Source: Micromonospora vinacea | Lineage (GTDB): Bacteria > Actinomycetota > Actinomycetes > Mycobacteriales > Micromonosporaceae | Assembly (NCBI RefSeq): GCF_015751785.1 | Contig: NZ_JADOTY010000001.1 | Location: 6,262,001-6,326,000 of the forward strand | DNA: 64,000 nt | Direction of reading: 5' to 3' | Shown: positions 15,820 through 23,459 of the stretch, piece by piece | Layout of the letters: every line of letters starts with the position of its first letter | How positions within the stretch are numbered: position 1 is the first letter of the stretch | Notes under the pieces: model-generated | What the model was told of the DNA's origin: nothing | Seen by the model: the letters and a program-made list of their open reading frames with translations, nothing else | The model's database searches: none | Made by a program: the position numbers and the translations under genes

Positions 15820-17106
15820 TTACTTCGCCTCGTCGTCGAGGAACTTCTGGAACGCCGCGTTCGCCGTGTCCGCCGAGCTGGCCGCGTCCTTGCCGGTGAT
15901 CGCGTCCACGATCGGCTGGCCGACGATCTCCCGTGCCTGGGCCACCTTGACCACCAGCGGACGGTCGTGCCCGACCCCGTTGGCGGTGCTGACCGTGTTG
16001 GCCTCGGCGAGGTCCTTCGGCAGGGTCGCGGTGCTCGCCGGGTTGGCCCAGACCGAGGTGCGGGCACCGGGTACGCCGGCCGTCTGCTGCGCCAGCGCCT
16101 GCTCCTTGCCGGCGGCCCACTGGATGAACTTCCAGGCGTTGTCCTTGTTCTCCGAGCTGTCGTTCACACCGAGCGCCCAGGACGGGATGTTGTACGGCTT
16201 CGATCCGGCCGGGCCGGCCGGGAAGGCGGCGAAGCCGACGGAGTCGACGACCTTGGACTTGGTCGGGTCGGTGGCGTTCTTGTAGAGCGAGTTGGCCTCG
16301 GTGTAGAAGGCGGCCTTGCCCTGCGTGAAGATCGCCATCGCCTCCGACCAGCTCATGTCGGTGCTGATGTTCTCCGGGCCGTGGTCCCTGAGCAGCCCGC
16401 CGTAGTAGGCGTACGCCTGCTTGGCCTGCTCGGTGTTGACAGTGGCCTTTCCGCTGGCGTCCACGAAGTCGCCGCCGAAACTGAAGAGGAAGCTGGAGAA
16501 CTGCGTGACGGCGGCGGCCTTGCCGGTACGAGCGACGAAGCCGGCGACGCCCGGGTTGTCGGCCTCGATCTTCGCGGCCTGCGCCTTGAGCTCGTCGAGG
16601 GTCTTGGGCGGCGCGGTGAAGCCGGACTTCGTCAGCAGGTCCTTGCGGTAGTACAGAACCTCCTGCTCGGTGATGATCGGCAGCCCGACAATGTTGTCCT
16701 CATAGGTCGTCGCCTGCATCGGCCCGGCCTGGAAGTCGCCGATCTCGAAGGCGCTGTCGGACTTGACCCTCTCGCTCAGGTCGGCGAGGTACTTGTTCTT
16801 GGCGAACAGCTTCCCCTCCTGCAGGGGCCGGTACATCATCACGTCGAGGTCGTCGGACCCGGCGTTCAGCTTGACGTTGTACTGGTCGGAGAGCTGGTCC
16901 TCACCGAGCTGGGTGACTTCGACGGTGAGGCCGGACTGCTTCTCGAACTCCGGCAGGACCTTCTTGATGTTCTCTGTCCACACGTGGTTGACCAGTGTCA
17001 CGCGGACGGTCTTCGAGTCCTCGCCGCCGCCATCGCCGCCGCAGGCGGCCAGGCTCATGGCGACGACCACAGCCAGAGAAGTGCCGATTATCGGTCGACG
17101 TCGCAC
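15820..17106 (-). CDS. Extracellular sugar-binding lipoprotein of the ABC importer
   Basis: A 428-residue family 1 solute-binding protein. The N-terminus RRRPIIGTSLAVVVAMS followed by LAACGG is a lipoprotein signal with the lipidated cysteine near residue 22. Binding-protein features include the hinge-lining LPIITEQEVLYYRKDLL and the C-terminal KDNAWKFIQWAAGKEQ. GTG 17106 is chosen since AAGGAG lies eight bases before it, although the frame is open to 17178. It is the first gene of the operon, 135 bases from the divergent GntR start. It captures the substrate outside the membrane and passes it to the two permeases; the ligand is not shown by sequence. Confidence 0.85.
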   Translation of the reverse strand: MRRRPIIGTSLAVVVAMSLAACGGDGGGEDSKTVRVTLVNHVWTENIKKVLPEFEKQSGLTVEVTQLGEDQLSDQYNVKLNAGSDDLDVMMYRPLQEGKLFAKNKYLADLSERVKSDSAFEIGDFQAGPMQATTYEDNIVGLPIITEQEVLYYRKDLLTKSGFTAPPKTLDELKAQAAKIEADNPGVAGFVARTGKAAAVTQFSSFLFSFGGDFVDASGKATVNTEQAKQAYAYYGGLLRDHGPENISTDMSWSEAMAIFTQGKAAFYTEANSLYKNATDPTKSKVVDSVGFAAFPAGPAGSKPYNIPSWALGVNDSSENKDNAWKFIQWAAGKEQALAQQTAGVPGARTSVWANPASTATLPKDLAEANTVSTANGVGHDRPLVVKVAQAREIVGQPIVDAITGKDAASSADTANAAFQKFLDDEAK

Positions 17107-17204
17107 GCTTGTCTCTCCTTCTGTCGTGGCCGCCGCCCCCGAGAGAGCCGCTACCTCGGCGTTACATCCGCTTAACATCGGGATGCTAGGCCGAAAAAGC
17201 TGAC

Positions 17205-17235
17205 TACTTCAAGAGGTAGATGCAAATGATATGAT
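17205..17235 (+). promoter_or_regulatory. Divergent promoter: GntR operator candidate and -10 box
   Basis: CTACTTCAAGAGGTAG (17204-17219) is an imperfect palindrome with exact CTAC/GTAG ends, the shape of a FadR-type operator. TATGAT at 17230-17235 is a good -10 hexamer ending only six bases before the GTG start of the GntR gene, which would give a transcript starting at or near its start codon. No clear -35 hexamer was found at the usual spacing. Confidence 0.4.
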
Positions 17236-17241
17236 CTTTGA

Positions 17242-18012
17242 GTGGAACCGTCCTCAACAGAGGTTGCAGCCGTTCCGGCCTCCCCCGCCGAATCCGGGCT
17301 GCACGCGCGCGTCCTCGAACACCTCGGCACCGCCATCTGCGGCGGTGAGCTGCCACCCGGATCGGTCCTCAACATCGACGAGCTGGTCGACCGGTACGCC
17401 GTGTCCCGCTCGGTCGTCCGCGAGGTGCTACGGGTGCTGGCCTCGATCGGATTCATCGAGGCGCGCCGACGGGTAGGTGTGATGATCCGACCGGCGAGCG
17501 CGTGGAACGTGTTCGACCCGCAGGTGATCCGCTGGCGTCTCGCCTCGGCCGGCCGGATGGCCCAGCTCCGCTCGATCACCGAGCTGCGCACCGCCGTCGA
17601 GCCGCACGCGGCCTACCTGGCCGCCAGCCGGATCGGCCGTGACGAGGCGAGCGACCTCGTCGGGCTGGCGGCGAAGATGTGGGCCGCCGGCGAAGCCGGC
17701 GACGAGGAGCGGTTCCTGCACCTCGACATCGAGTTTCACCGGCGCGTCCTGCTCGCCTCCGGCAACGAGATGTTCGTCCGTCTCCAGGAACTGGTCGCGG
17801 AGGTGCTCACCGGCCGGCACAAGCACCACCTCATGCCGCACCACCCGCATGAGCAGGCCCTCCAGATGCACGCCGACGTCGCCCAGGCGATCCAGCGGCG
17901 CGACGGTGAGCGGGCCCGGCAGGCGATGGTGCAGCTGATGGAGCAGGCCTTCGACGAGATGAAGTCGCTGTGGGAGCAGACCGCTCTACCCGACCGAAGC
18001 AAAGCCGAGTAG
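17242..18012 (+). CDS. FadR-subfamily GntR regulator
   Basis: A 256-residue regulator with an N-terminal winged helix (LHARVLEHLGTAICGGELPPG, VDRYAVSRSVVREVLRVLAS, then GFIEARRRVGVMIRP) and a C-terminal FCD ligand domain of six helices. FCD metal/ligand residues are visible in HLDIEFHRRVLLASGNEM and MHADVAQAIQRRD. The start is GTG 17242; there is no Shine-Dalgarno sequence, and the -10 box six bases upstream suggests leaderless translation. It is divergent from the sugar-acid operon and most likely represses it, with an aldonate or keto-deoxy acid as inducer (inference from family and position). Confidence 0.85.
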   Translation: MEPSSTEVAAVPASPAESGLHARVLEHLGTAICGGELPPGSVLNIDELVDRYAVSRSVVREVLRVLASIGFIEARRRVGVMIRPASAWNVFDPQVIRWRLASAGRMAQLRSITELRTAVEPHAAYLAASRIGRDEASDLVGLAAKMWAAGEAGDEERFLHLDIEFHRRVLLASGNEMFVRLQELVAEVLTGRHKHHLMPHHPHEQALQMHADVAQAIQRRDGERARQAMVQLMEQAFDEMKSLWEQTALPDRSKAE

Positions 18013-18026
18013 GTCCCGTAGTCCCC

Positions 18027-18057
18027 AGGAGGGCCGGCCCGTCGGGCCGGCCCTCCT
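18027..18057. terminator. Perfect 14-bp hairpin between convergent genes
   Basis: AGGAGGGCCGGCCC at 18027-18040 and its exact complement at 18044-18057 enclose the loop GTC. It lies 15 bases after the GntR stop and 12 bases before the end of the convergent gene, so it can serve both. Confidence 0.75.
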
Positions 18058-18068
18058 GTCGTCATCCG

Positions 18069-18524
18069 TCAGTCGGTCCTGGTACGCAGGCTCCGTGCCA
18101 GGACGGGGATCATCACCGCTGCGGCGACGAGGTGCAGCCCGAGGAGAGCGGCGATGGTGGCCGCGTTCGCCCCGGAGATGAGGGCCGGAACCAGCGAGAG
18201 CGCGGTCAGCGCCACCGCGGTCCAGACGAACCGGTCGGCGGGCCGAGCACTCCACCGGAGAAGAGCCACGGCGATGACCACGCCCACGACCGAGAAGAAG
18301 CCGGTCACCACGGCGACCCCGGACAACGGAATCGTCTCGCCACCATCGGGGATCTCGAAATCGACGCCGGCGACCCGGGCCAGCGCCGCGGCGACGGTGG
18401 TGGACATGCTCGCCGCGAGCGTGGCGATCACGCCGGTGCCGGCGAGTCCGCGGAATCGGTGGATGGAGCCCCGTCGGCCCGATGCCGGGCCGGCGACGAT
18501 CTCGGTGTCCTTCGTGCTGTTCAT
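18069..18524 (-). CDS. Small four-helix membrane protein, DUF6069-like
   Basis: A 151-residue protein with about four membrane segments: GLAGTGVIATLAASMSTTVA, GVAVVTGFFSVVGVVIAVAL, FVWTAVALTALSLVPALISG and AATIAALLGLHLVAAAVMI. The first helix pair is separated by an outside loop (DFEIPDGGETIPLSG). This pattern resembles DUF6069 proteins of actinobacteria, whose function is unknown. ATG 18524 is preferred because GAGGGAG lies six bases before it, but the frame is open back to a GTG at 18809, so a longer 246-residue form is possible. It is encoded downstream of the ECF sigma gene on the same strand. Confidence 0.65.
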   Translation of the reverse strand: MNSTKDTEIVAGPASGRRGSIHRFRGLAGTGVIATLAASMSTTVAAALARVAGVDFEIPDGGETIPLSGVAVVTGFFSVVGVVIAVALLRWSARPADRFVWTAVALTALSLVPALISGANAATIAALLGLHLVAAAVMIPVLARSLRTRTD

Positions 18525-18809
18525 GGCGTCTCCCTCATCGTGAGGCTGGCGTACCGGATGTGTTGACTGGCGTGTGACGGCCCCGGGCGTGAAGACACGC
18601 ACTCTCGCCGTGCGACGGCCGGGGTTGCGCAACGCGCGGACACCGGTGCCGCGCAGCCAGAACCCGGCATCGCGTCCGAGGACCGGCCCGGGCTCCCCGT
18701 CGCGCAGCTCCAGCTGCACCCGCCCACGGGTGACCACTCCAAACGCGTCGTACCACTCCGCCGGAACCACCGCGGCACGCGCGCCACCGCGCAGCGTGAG
18801 CGTCCACAC
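18525..18809 (-). other. Open in-frame stretch upstream of the DUF6069-like gene, cupin-like
   Basis: From GTG 18809, four bases after the sigma-factor stop codon, a frame reads MWTLTLRGGARAAVVPAEWY, then FGVVTRGRVQLELRDGEPGPVL and RALRNPGRRTARVRVFTPG. This looks like a short cupin or cupin-like beta-barrel of about 80 residues, and codon use seems protein-like to about 18575. No stop separates it from the membrane protein. It is either a separate small gene that lost its stop or the soluble N-terminal half of a fusion. Confidence 0.4.
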
Positions 18810-18813
18810 CGGA

Positions 18814-19812
18814 CTACTCCGTGCCGTCCGCCGGCAGGCGCTCCGGCAGCCCGAGCCGCGGGAACTGGTCGTCGTGGAAGATGAAGACCTCGGTGATTTT
18901 GCCGCCGGTGATGCGCAGGACGTCGATCGTCAACGGCAGGTACGCGCCCTCCTGCTTGCGCCAGTGGTAGAAGGCGACGGCGGGCTGGCGGTTCACCGAG
19001 GTGGGGACCGCGCGCAGGCCCGTCATGCCATCGAAGCCATCCTCGACCCAGCTGTTCACCACAGCGTCGCGGCCGACGTACAGGCCCGGCGTGGGCGGCA
19101 TCGAGTAGCGGACGTCGTCCCGCAGCATGCCGGCGAGCACGTCGACGTTCGTGGCCACGCTGGCGTCGGTGAAGCGGCGCACCAGCTCGCGCGTGCCGGC
19201 GTCCTCCTCGCCGCCGGTCCAGTCCTGCCGCTCGGCGGGCAGGTGCTCCCGCATGCCGGCGCGAGCCCGCTGCAGGGCGCTGTTGACCGAGTTGACCGAG
19301 TCCCCGAGCAGCTCCGCGACGTCCTTCGCCGGCCAGCCGAGCACGTCCCGCAGGATCAGCACGGCCCGCGGACGCGGCGCGAGGTGCTGGACCGCGACCA
19401 GGTACGCCAGCTCGATCGTCTCCCGCGCGACGGCGACGGTCTCCGGCTCGTCCGCGTCGCCCGCGGGCAGCTCGTCGAGCAGCCGATCCGGGTAGGGCTG
19501 CAACCACAGCACCTCGCCACCGCTCGCCGGCTCCGGGCGGCGCTTGGCGAGCAGGTCCAGGCAGGCGTTGGTGGCGATCCGGTACAGCCAGGCCCGGAAC
19601 GTCGACCGCCCCTCGAACGTCTCCCGCCGCCGCCAGGCCCGCAGGAACGTCTCCTGCACGGTGTCCTCGGCGTCCTCGAACGACCCGAGCATCCGGTAGC
19701 AGTGCACGTGCAGTTCCCGCCGGTGCCGTTGCGCCAGCCCCGAGAACTCCGGCTCGTCGACCTCGCCCAGACCGCTCACGCCCAGCTCCTCCAGCCGCGT
19801 GTCCGCACTCAT
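18814..19812 (-). CDS. ECF sigma factor with C-terminal SnoaL-like domain (SigG type)
   Basis: A 332-residue sigma factor. Region 2 is in YRMLGSFEDAEDTVQETFLRAW, region 4 in LGWPAKDVAELLGDSVNSVNSALQRARAGM. From about residue 195 the protein continues into a SnoaL/NTF2-like domain (ELVRRFTDASVATNVDVLAG, then FYHWRKQEGAYLPLTIDVLR), as in the SigG/TIGR02960 group where this domain tunes activity in place of an anti-sigma factor. ATG 19812 has AAGGA eight bases upstream, so it is taken over the open frame reaching 19872. The possible cupin-like frame begins four bases after its stop. Its target promoters are unknown. Confidence 0.85.
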   Translation of the reverse strand: MSADTRLEELGVSGLGEVDEPEFSGLAQRHRRELHVHCYRMLGSFEDAEDTVQETFLRAWRRRETFEGRSTFRAWLYRIATNACLDLLAKRRPEPASGGEVLWLQPYPDRLLDELPAGDADEPETVAVARETIELAYLVAVQHLAPRPRAVLILRDVLGWPAKDVAELLGDSVNSVNSALQRARAGMREHLPAERQDWTGGEEDAGTRELVRRFTDASVATNVDVLAGMLRDDVRYSMPPTPGLYVGRDAVVNSWVEDGFDGMTGLRAVPTSVNRQPAVAFYHWRKQEGAYLPLTIDVLRITGGKITEVFIFHDDQFPRLGLPERLPADGTE

Positions 19813-19925
19813 CACGTCATCCTTCCGCCTCGTCATGTCCTGTCGTAGGTATGACGGGCGCGGACGCGACAACTCATCACTCGGATCTGATCGAGGTGGT
19901 GAGGCGGTGCTGGGATCATGCTCAG

Positions 19926-20195
19926 ATGAACGAGGAGCAGGCGCAGGTGCTGTCCCGTGGTACGAACTGTGCCGTCGTGCAGCTGCCAGGCAGGGCGTTT
20001 CCCGGAATCCACGTGCAGGGCGACACGTTCGCTGCCCTGTTGACGCAGCTGGCGGACGCGGCCCGCCTACTGCGCCAAGACCGCGACCACCGCGGCGCTC
20101 TCGACGACTTGGACCACGCCGTCCGAGAGGTGGAGGGCCTGCTCAGCTTCTACCAAGCGACGCTTTCGGAGCGAGGGATCCGGCGGCCGTACTGA
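19926..20195 (+). CDS. Small protein, DUF6959-like
   Basis: An 89-residue protein from ATG 19926. The N-terminal half, VLSRGTNCAVVQLPGRAFPG then IHVQGDTFAAL, and the ending ATLSERGIRRPY fit the pattern of DUF6959 proteins of actinobacteria. The middle is an acidic amphipathic helix pair. No catalytic motif or membrane segment is visible. It is divergent from the sigma-factor gene with about 113 bases between starts, and is followed by the large inverted repeat. Function is unknown; the family assignment rests on remembered sequence pattern only. Confidence 0.6.
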   Translation: MNEEQAQVLSRGTNCAVVQLPGRAFPGIHVQGDTFAALLTQLADAARLLRQDRDHRGALDDLDHAVREVEGLLSFYQATLSERGIRRPY

Positions 20196-20260
20196 TCCGA
20201 CAGCCACCGACGGCAGCTGGCCTCACCAACCCGCACAGTCGGTCGTCGTGGGGCGGACGC

Positions 20261-20359
20261 CCCGCGACCAGCGTGATGACTCACAGGCATCATGATGCGT
20301 GTGAGTCATCACGCTCGCGGGCGCATCCGCCGCTCGGCGGAGCGGTGACGCGCGAGCGT
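20261..20359. repeat. Very large inverted repeat with two competing stems
   Basis: The core at 20271-20314 is a 44-base palindrome with 15-base outer arms (GCGTGATGACTCACA and its complement) around the perfect GCATCATGATGC; only one base pair mismatches. Outside it CCCGCGA (20261-20267) pairs with TCGCGGG (20315-20321) across a three-base bulge. A second stem uses ACGCTCGCG (20311-20319) with CGCGAGCGT (20351-20359) and encloses the hairpin TCCGCCG-CT-CGGCGGA (20326-20341). The two structures share 20311-20319 and exclude each other. The site is between convergent genes, so it may be a terminator, but it is far longer than needed for one. Confidence 0.8.
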
Positions 20360-20363
20360 GGTC

Positions 20364-21272
20364 CTACTGGGCGGTGCCGCCCGATCGGCCCGCGCCGGCG
20401 CCGGAGGGCCGGTGCGCGATGCGGGGCGCCCGCACGGCGGAGGCGTTGCCGGCGCCGGGGCGGTAGTCCCGTGCCGCGCTGGCCACCATCTCGTCGGCGT
20501 CGCGGGCGAGCGCCTGCCGGATGTGCGGCGGAACGAACTCGGACGTCGCCATCGCCAGTCGGACCTGCACCGCGCGGTCGTCGACCAGCAGGGCCAGGTC
20601 CGCCTCGTTCAGCTCGACGGCCCGCACCAGCGCGGCACGGACGTCGACGACCGGGTCCGCGGCGAGCGCGCTGCGCTGCTCGGCGGTGGTCCGCGGGTTG
20701 CGGGCAACCCCCTTGCGTACGCGTGCGGTGCGATCGGCCAGCAGGGCGGTGATCACGTCGGGGTCGTGGGTGTGCGTGGCGAGTCGTTCCCGTACCTCGG
20801 GTGACACGTCGTCGATCAGCTTGGCGGCCAACTCCGGCTCCAGCTCACGACTCTCCGCGAGAAGGCCGCGAAGCTCCTTGTCCGAGGTCTGCGACATGAC
20901 CTGGCGGATCGACTCGTCACAGGCCGGGTTGCCGGCGACCGCCCAGCGGACCCACCGGTCGGCATCCTTGACCAGGCGCATGAGGTTGGCGATCGAGGTG
21001 GAGGGGTTTCGCGCCACGGCCTCCCGGACCTGACGATCATGGTCGCGGGTGAGCGGTCGCAGGGCCTGGGCGGGTGCGTCGGCCCGTGCGGCGACCGCCT
21101 TGCGGACCAGGGCCGACGGATCGGACGCCAGGTCGATAAGGGTCATTTGTGGCGTTGTGGGGTCCTGAGCGAGCGCGAGCCGAGCGTCAGCGCTGCCACC
21201 GATCGGACGGTGGGCGGTGGTGCCGGACTCGCTGTGACTGTCGGCCTCGCCGACGTCCTGCTGTTTCCCCAT
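20364..21272 (-). CDS. HEAT/variant-leucine-rich-repeat-like protein
   Basis: A 302-residue soluble protein built of helical repeats of about 22-25 residues with the recurring pattern DxxxxVRxAVAxN: examples are LIDLASDPSALVRKAVAARA, LTRDHDRQVREAVARNPSTS, LVKDADRWVRWAVAGNPACD, and LLADRTARVRKGVARNPRTT. These are typical of HEAT-like or LRV repeats, a scaffold for protein or nucleic-acid contacts. No catalytic domain is seen. The N-terminal 30 residues are polar and the C-terminal 35 are low-complexity. The start ATG 21272 is 12 bases after the end of the SDR gene on the same strand, without a clear ribosome site. Function unknown. Confidence 0.7.
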   Translation of the reverse strand: MGKQQDVGEADSHSESGTTAHRPIGGSADARLALAQDPTTPQMTLIDLASDPSALVRKAVAARADAPAQALRPLTRDHDRQVREAVARNPSTSIANLMRLVKDADRWVRWAVAGNPACDESIRQVMSQTSDKELRGLLAESRELEPELAAKLIDDVSPEVRERLATHTHDPDVITALLADRTARVRKGVARNPRTTAEQRSALAADPVVDVRAALVRAVELNEADLALLVDDRAVQVRLAMATSEFVPPHIRQALARDADEMVASAARDYRPGAGNASAVRAPRIAHRPSGAGAGRSGGTAQ

Positions 21273-21284
21273 GGCGCAATCATG

Positions 21285-22073
21285 TCACGCGCCCGGTTCG
21301 GCAGTATCGACCGCGGGCGGGACCCGGGCGGGTAGGCGCAGGCCGGACATGCCGCCGTCCACCGGCAGCGACGAACCGGTCACCGACCCGGTCGCGGGCG
21401 AGGCGAGGTAGACGACGGCGGCGGCCACCTCGTCGGCGGTCACCAGGCGGCCGGTCGGCTGCCGGGCGGCCAACTGCCGCTTCTCGGCGGTCGGGTCGGC
21501 CGCGCCGGCGAGCAGGCGGGCCACCCAGGGCGTGTCGACGGTGCCGGGGGCGACACAGTTGACCCGGACACCCTCGGTCACCAGGTCGGCGGCCATGGCG
21601 AGGGTGAGGGCGTGCACGGCGCCCTTCGACGCCGAGTACAGGGCGCGTTTGGGCAGGCCGACGGTCGCCGCGATCGAGGAGATGTTGACGATCGCGGCGG
21701 ACGACGACCGGCGCAGGTACGGCAGGGCGACGGCGCTGGTTCGGGCCACGCCGGAGACGTTGACGTCGAGTACCCGGCTCCACTGCTCGTCGTCGTCCTC
21801 CTCCACGGTGCCCACGGCCGAGATGCCGGCGTTGTTCACCAGGATGTCGATGCCGCCGAACGCCTCCGCGACCGAGGCGACGGCCGCGCTGAGGCTGGAC
21901 CGTTCGGCCACGTCCGCCCGGACGCCGAGTACGCCGGGATCCTCCGGCAACCCGGCCAGTTCCAGGTCCAGGACACCCACCCGGGCACCGGCGGCGGCGA
22001 ACGCCCGCACGCAGGCAAGCCCGATCCCCGACCCGCCTCCGGTCACCACCGCCACGAGGCCGTCACACCGCAT
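21285..22073 (-). CDS. SDR dehydrogenase, probable 2-keto-3-deoxy-L-fuconate dehydrogenase
   Basis: A 262-residue classical short-chain dehydrogenase. The NAD-binding TGGGSGIG is near residue 11, NNAG near 90, the catalytic YSASK near 156, and a serine in NISSIAA near 142. In the known L-fucose pathway an SDR oxidises 2-keto-3-deoxy-L-fuconate to the 2,4-diketo acid, the substrate of the FAH-family hydrolase encoded three genes upstream. The assignment rests on this context, since SDR motifs do not reveal substrate. GGAAGGGG lies about six bases before ATG 22073. The gene follows L-fuconate dehydratase by 81 bases, the only real gap in the operon. Confidence 0.75.
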   Translation of the reverse strand: MRCDGLVAVVTGGGSGIGLACVRAFAAAGARVGVLDLELAGLPEDPGVLGVRADVAERSSLSAAVASVAEAFGGIDILVNNAGISAVGTVEEDDDEQWSRVLDVNVSGVARTSAVALPYLRRSSSAAIVNISSIAATVGLPKRALYSASKGAVHALTLAMAADLVTEGVRVNCVAPGTVDTPWVARLLAGAADPTAEKRQLAARQPTGRLVTADEVAAAVVYLASPATGSVTGSSLPVDGGMSGLRLPARVPPAVDTAEPGA

Positions 22074-22154
22074 GCTGCTTTCCCCTTCCGAGTGGTCCGC
22101 TGAGGTGACGCACCGCCGTCGACGAGGCCGTGCGGTAGTGCGTGTCGAGGTTCG

Positions 22155-23459
22155 TCAGACCCATGCCGGCCCGTCCGGGTACGCGTAGTTGGCGAGGCTC
22201 TCCGGACGCATCGCGGCGGAGAACCCCGGGGCGCTGGGCACCACGTAGTGCCCGTCCTTGATCACCACCGGGTCGACGAAGTGCTCGTGCAGGTGGTCGA
22301 CGTACTCGACGACCCGGTGTCGCATCGAACCGGACACCGCCACGAAGTCGAACATCGACAGGTGTTGCACCAGCTCGCACAGGCCGACTCCCCCGGCGTG
22401 CGGGCATACCGGCACCCCGTACTTCACGGCCAGCAGCAGGATGGCGACGTTCTCGTTCACGCCCGCCACCCGGCACGCGTCGATCTGCACGACGTCGACG
22501 GCGTCGGCCTGGAGCAGCTGTTTGAACACGACCCGGTTCGCGACGTGCTCGCCGGTGGCGACCCGGATCGGCCCGCCGTCGGGTGCGCTGGTGGCCAGGG
22601 CGGAACGGATCGCCGCGTGGGCGAGCACGTCGTCGGGGCTGGTCGGCTCCTCGATCCACCACGGGTCGTACGGCGCCAGCTCCCGCATCCGCTCGACCGC
22701 CTCGGCGACGTCCCAGCGCTGGTTGGCGTCGAGCGCGATCCGGATCTGCGGGCCGACCGCCTCGCGGGCGATCTTCAGGCGGCGCACGTCGTCGGCGGCG
22801 TCCGCGCCCACCTTCAGCTTGATCTGCGTGAACCCGTCGGCCACGGCCTGCCGGGCCAGCCGGACCACCTTGTCGTCGGAGTAGCCGAGCCAGCCGGGTG
22901 ACGTGGTGTACGCGGGGTAGCCCCGCTCGGTCAGCCGGGCGATCCGGTCGGCCCGGCCCGGCTCGGCGGCGCGCAGGATCTCCAACGCCTCGTCGGGAGT
23001 GAGGGCGTCGGTGAGGTATCGCCAGTCGACCAGGTCGACGATCTGCTCGGGGCTGAGGTCGGCCAGGTAGCGCCAGACCGGCTTGCCCGCTCTCTTGGCG
23101 ACCAGGTCCCACATCGCGTTGATGACCGCTGCGGCAGCCAGGTGCATCACGCCCTTCTCCGGGCCGAGCCAGCGCAGCTGCGAGTCCTGGGTGAGCGAGC
23201 GGGCGAACGCACCGAGGTCCACGGTGTCCGGGTCGAGGCCGACCACGTACGGCACCAGCGCGTCGATGGCCGCCCGGCAGACGTCGTTGCCCCGCCCGAT
23301 GGTGAAGGTGAATCCGTGCCCGTCCGGGCCGTCGTCGGTGCTCAACACCAGGTACGCGGCCGAGTAGTCGGGGTCGGGGTTCATCGCGTCGGAGCCGTCG
23401 AGGTCCCGCGAGGTCGGGAACCGGACGTCGTACGTGTCGACCGAGGTGATCACCGCCAT
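22155..23459 (-). CDS. L-fuconate dehydratase, enolase superfamily
   Basis: A 434-residue enolase-superfamily enzyme that dehydrates L-fuconate to 2-keto-3-deoxy-L-fuconate. The N-terminus (ITSVDTYDVRFPTSRDLDGS then MNPDPDYSAAYLVL) and the length are characteristic of fuconate dehydratases, which are longer than most relatives. Catalytic Lys214 and Lys216 (KLKVG), metal ligands Asp244 (LDANQRW), Glu270 (WWIEEP) and Glu304 (ATGEHV), and His354 (VCPHAGG) are present. ATG 23459 shares one base with the stop of the hydrolase gene upstream (TGATG). The enzyme may also take D-arabinonate, as do relatives. Confidence 0.88.
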   Translation of the reverse strand: MAVITSVDTYDVRFPTSRDLDGSDAMNPDPDYSAAYLVLSTDDGPDGHGFTFTIGRGNDVCRAAIDALVPYVVGLDPDTVDLGAFARSLTQDSQLRWLGPEKGVMHLAAAAVINAMWDLVAKRAGKPVWRYLADLSPEQIVDLVDWRYLTDALTPDEALEILRAAEPGRADRIARLTERGYPAYTTSPGWLGYSDDKVVRLARQAVADGFTQIKLKVGADAADDVRRLKIAREAVGPQIRIALDANQRWDVAEAVERMRELAPYDPWWIEEPTSPDDVLAHAAIRSALATSAPDGGPIRVATGEHVANRVVFKQLLQADAVDVVQIDACRVAGVNENVAILLLAVKYGVPVCPHAGGVGLCELVQHLSMFDFVAVSGSMRHRVVEYVDHLHEHFVDPVVIKDGHYVVPSAPGFSAAMRPESLANYAYPDGPAWV

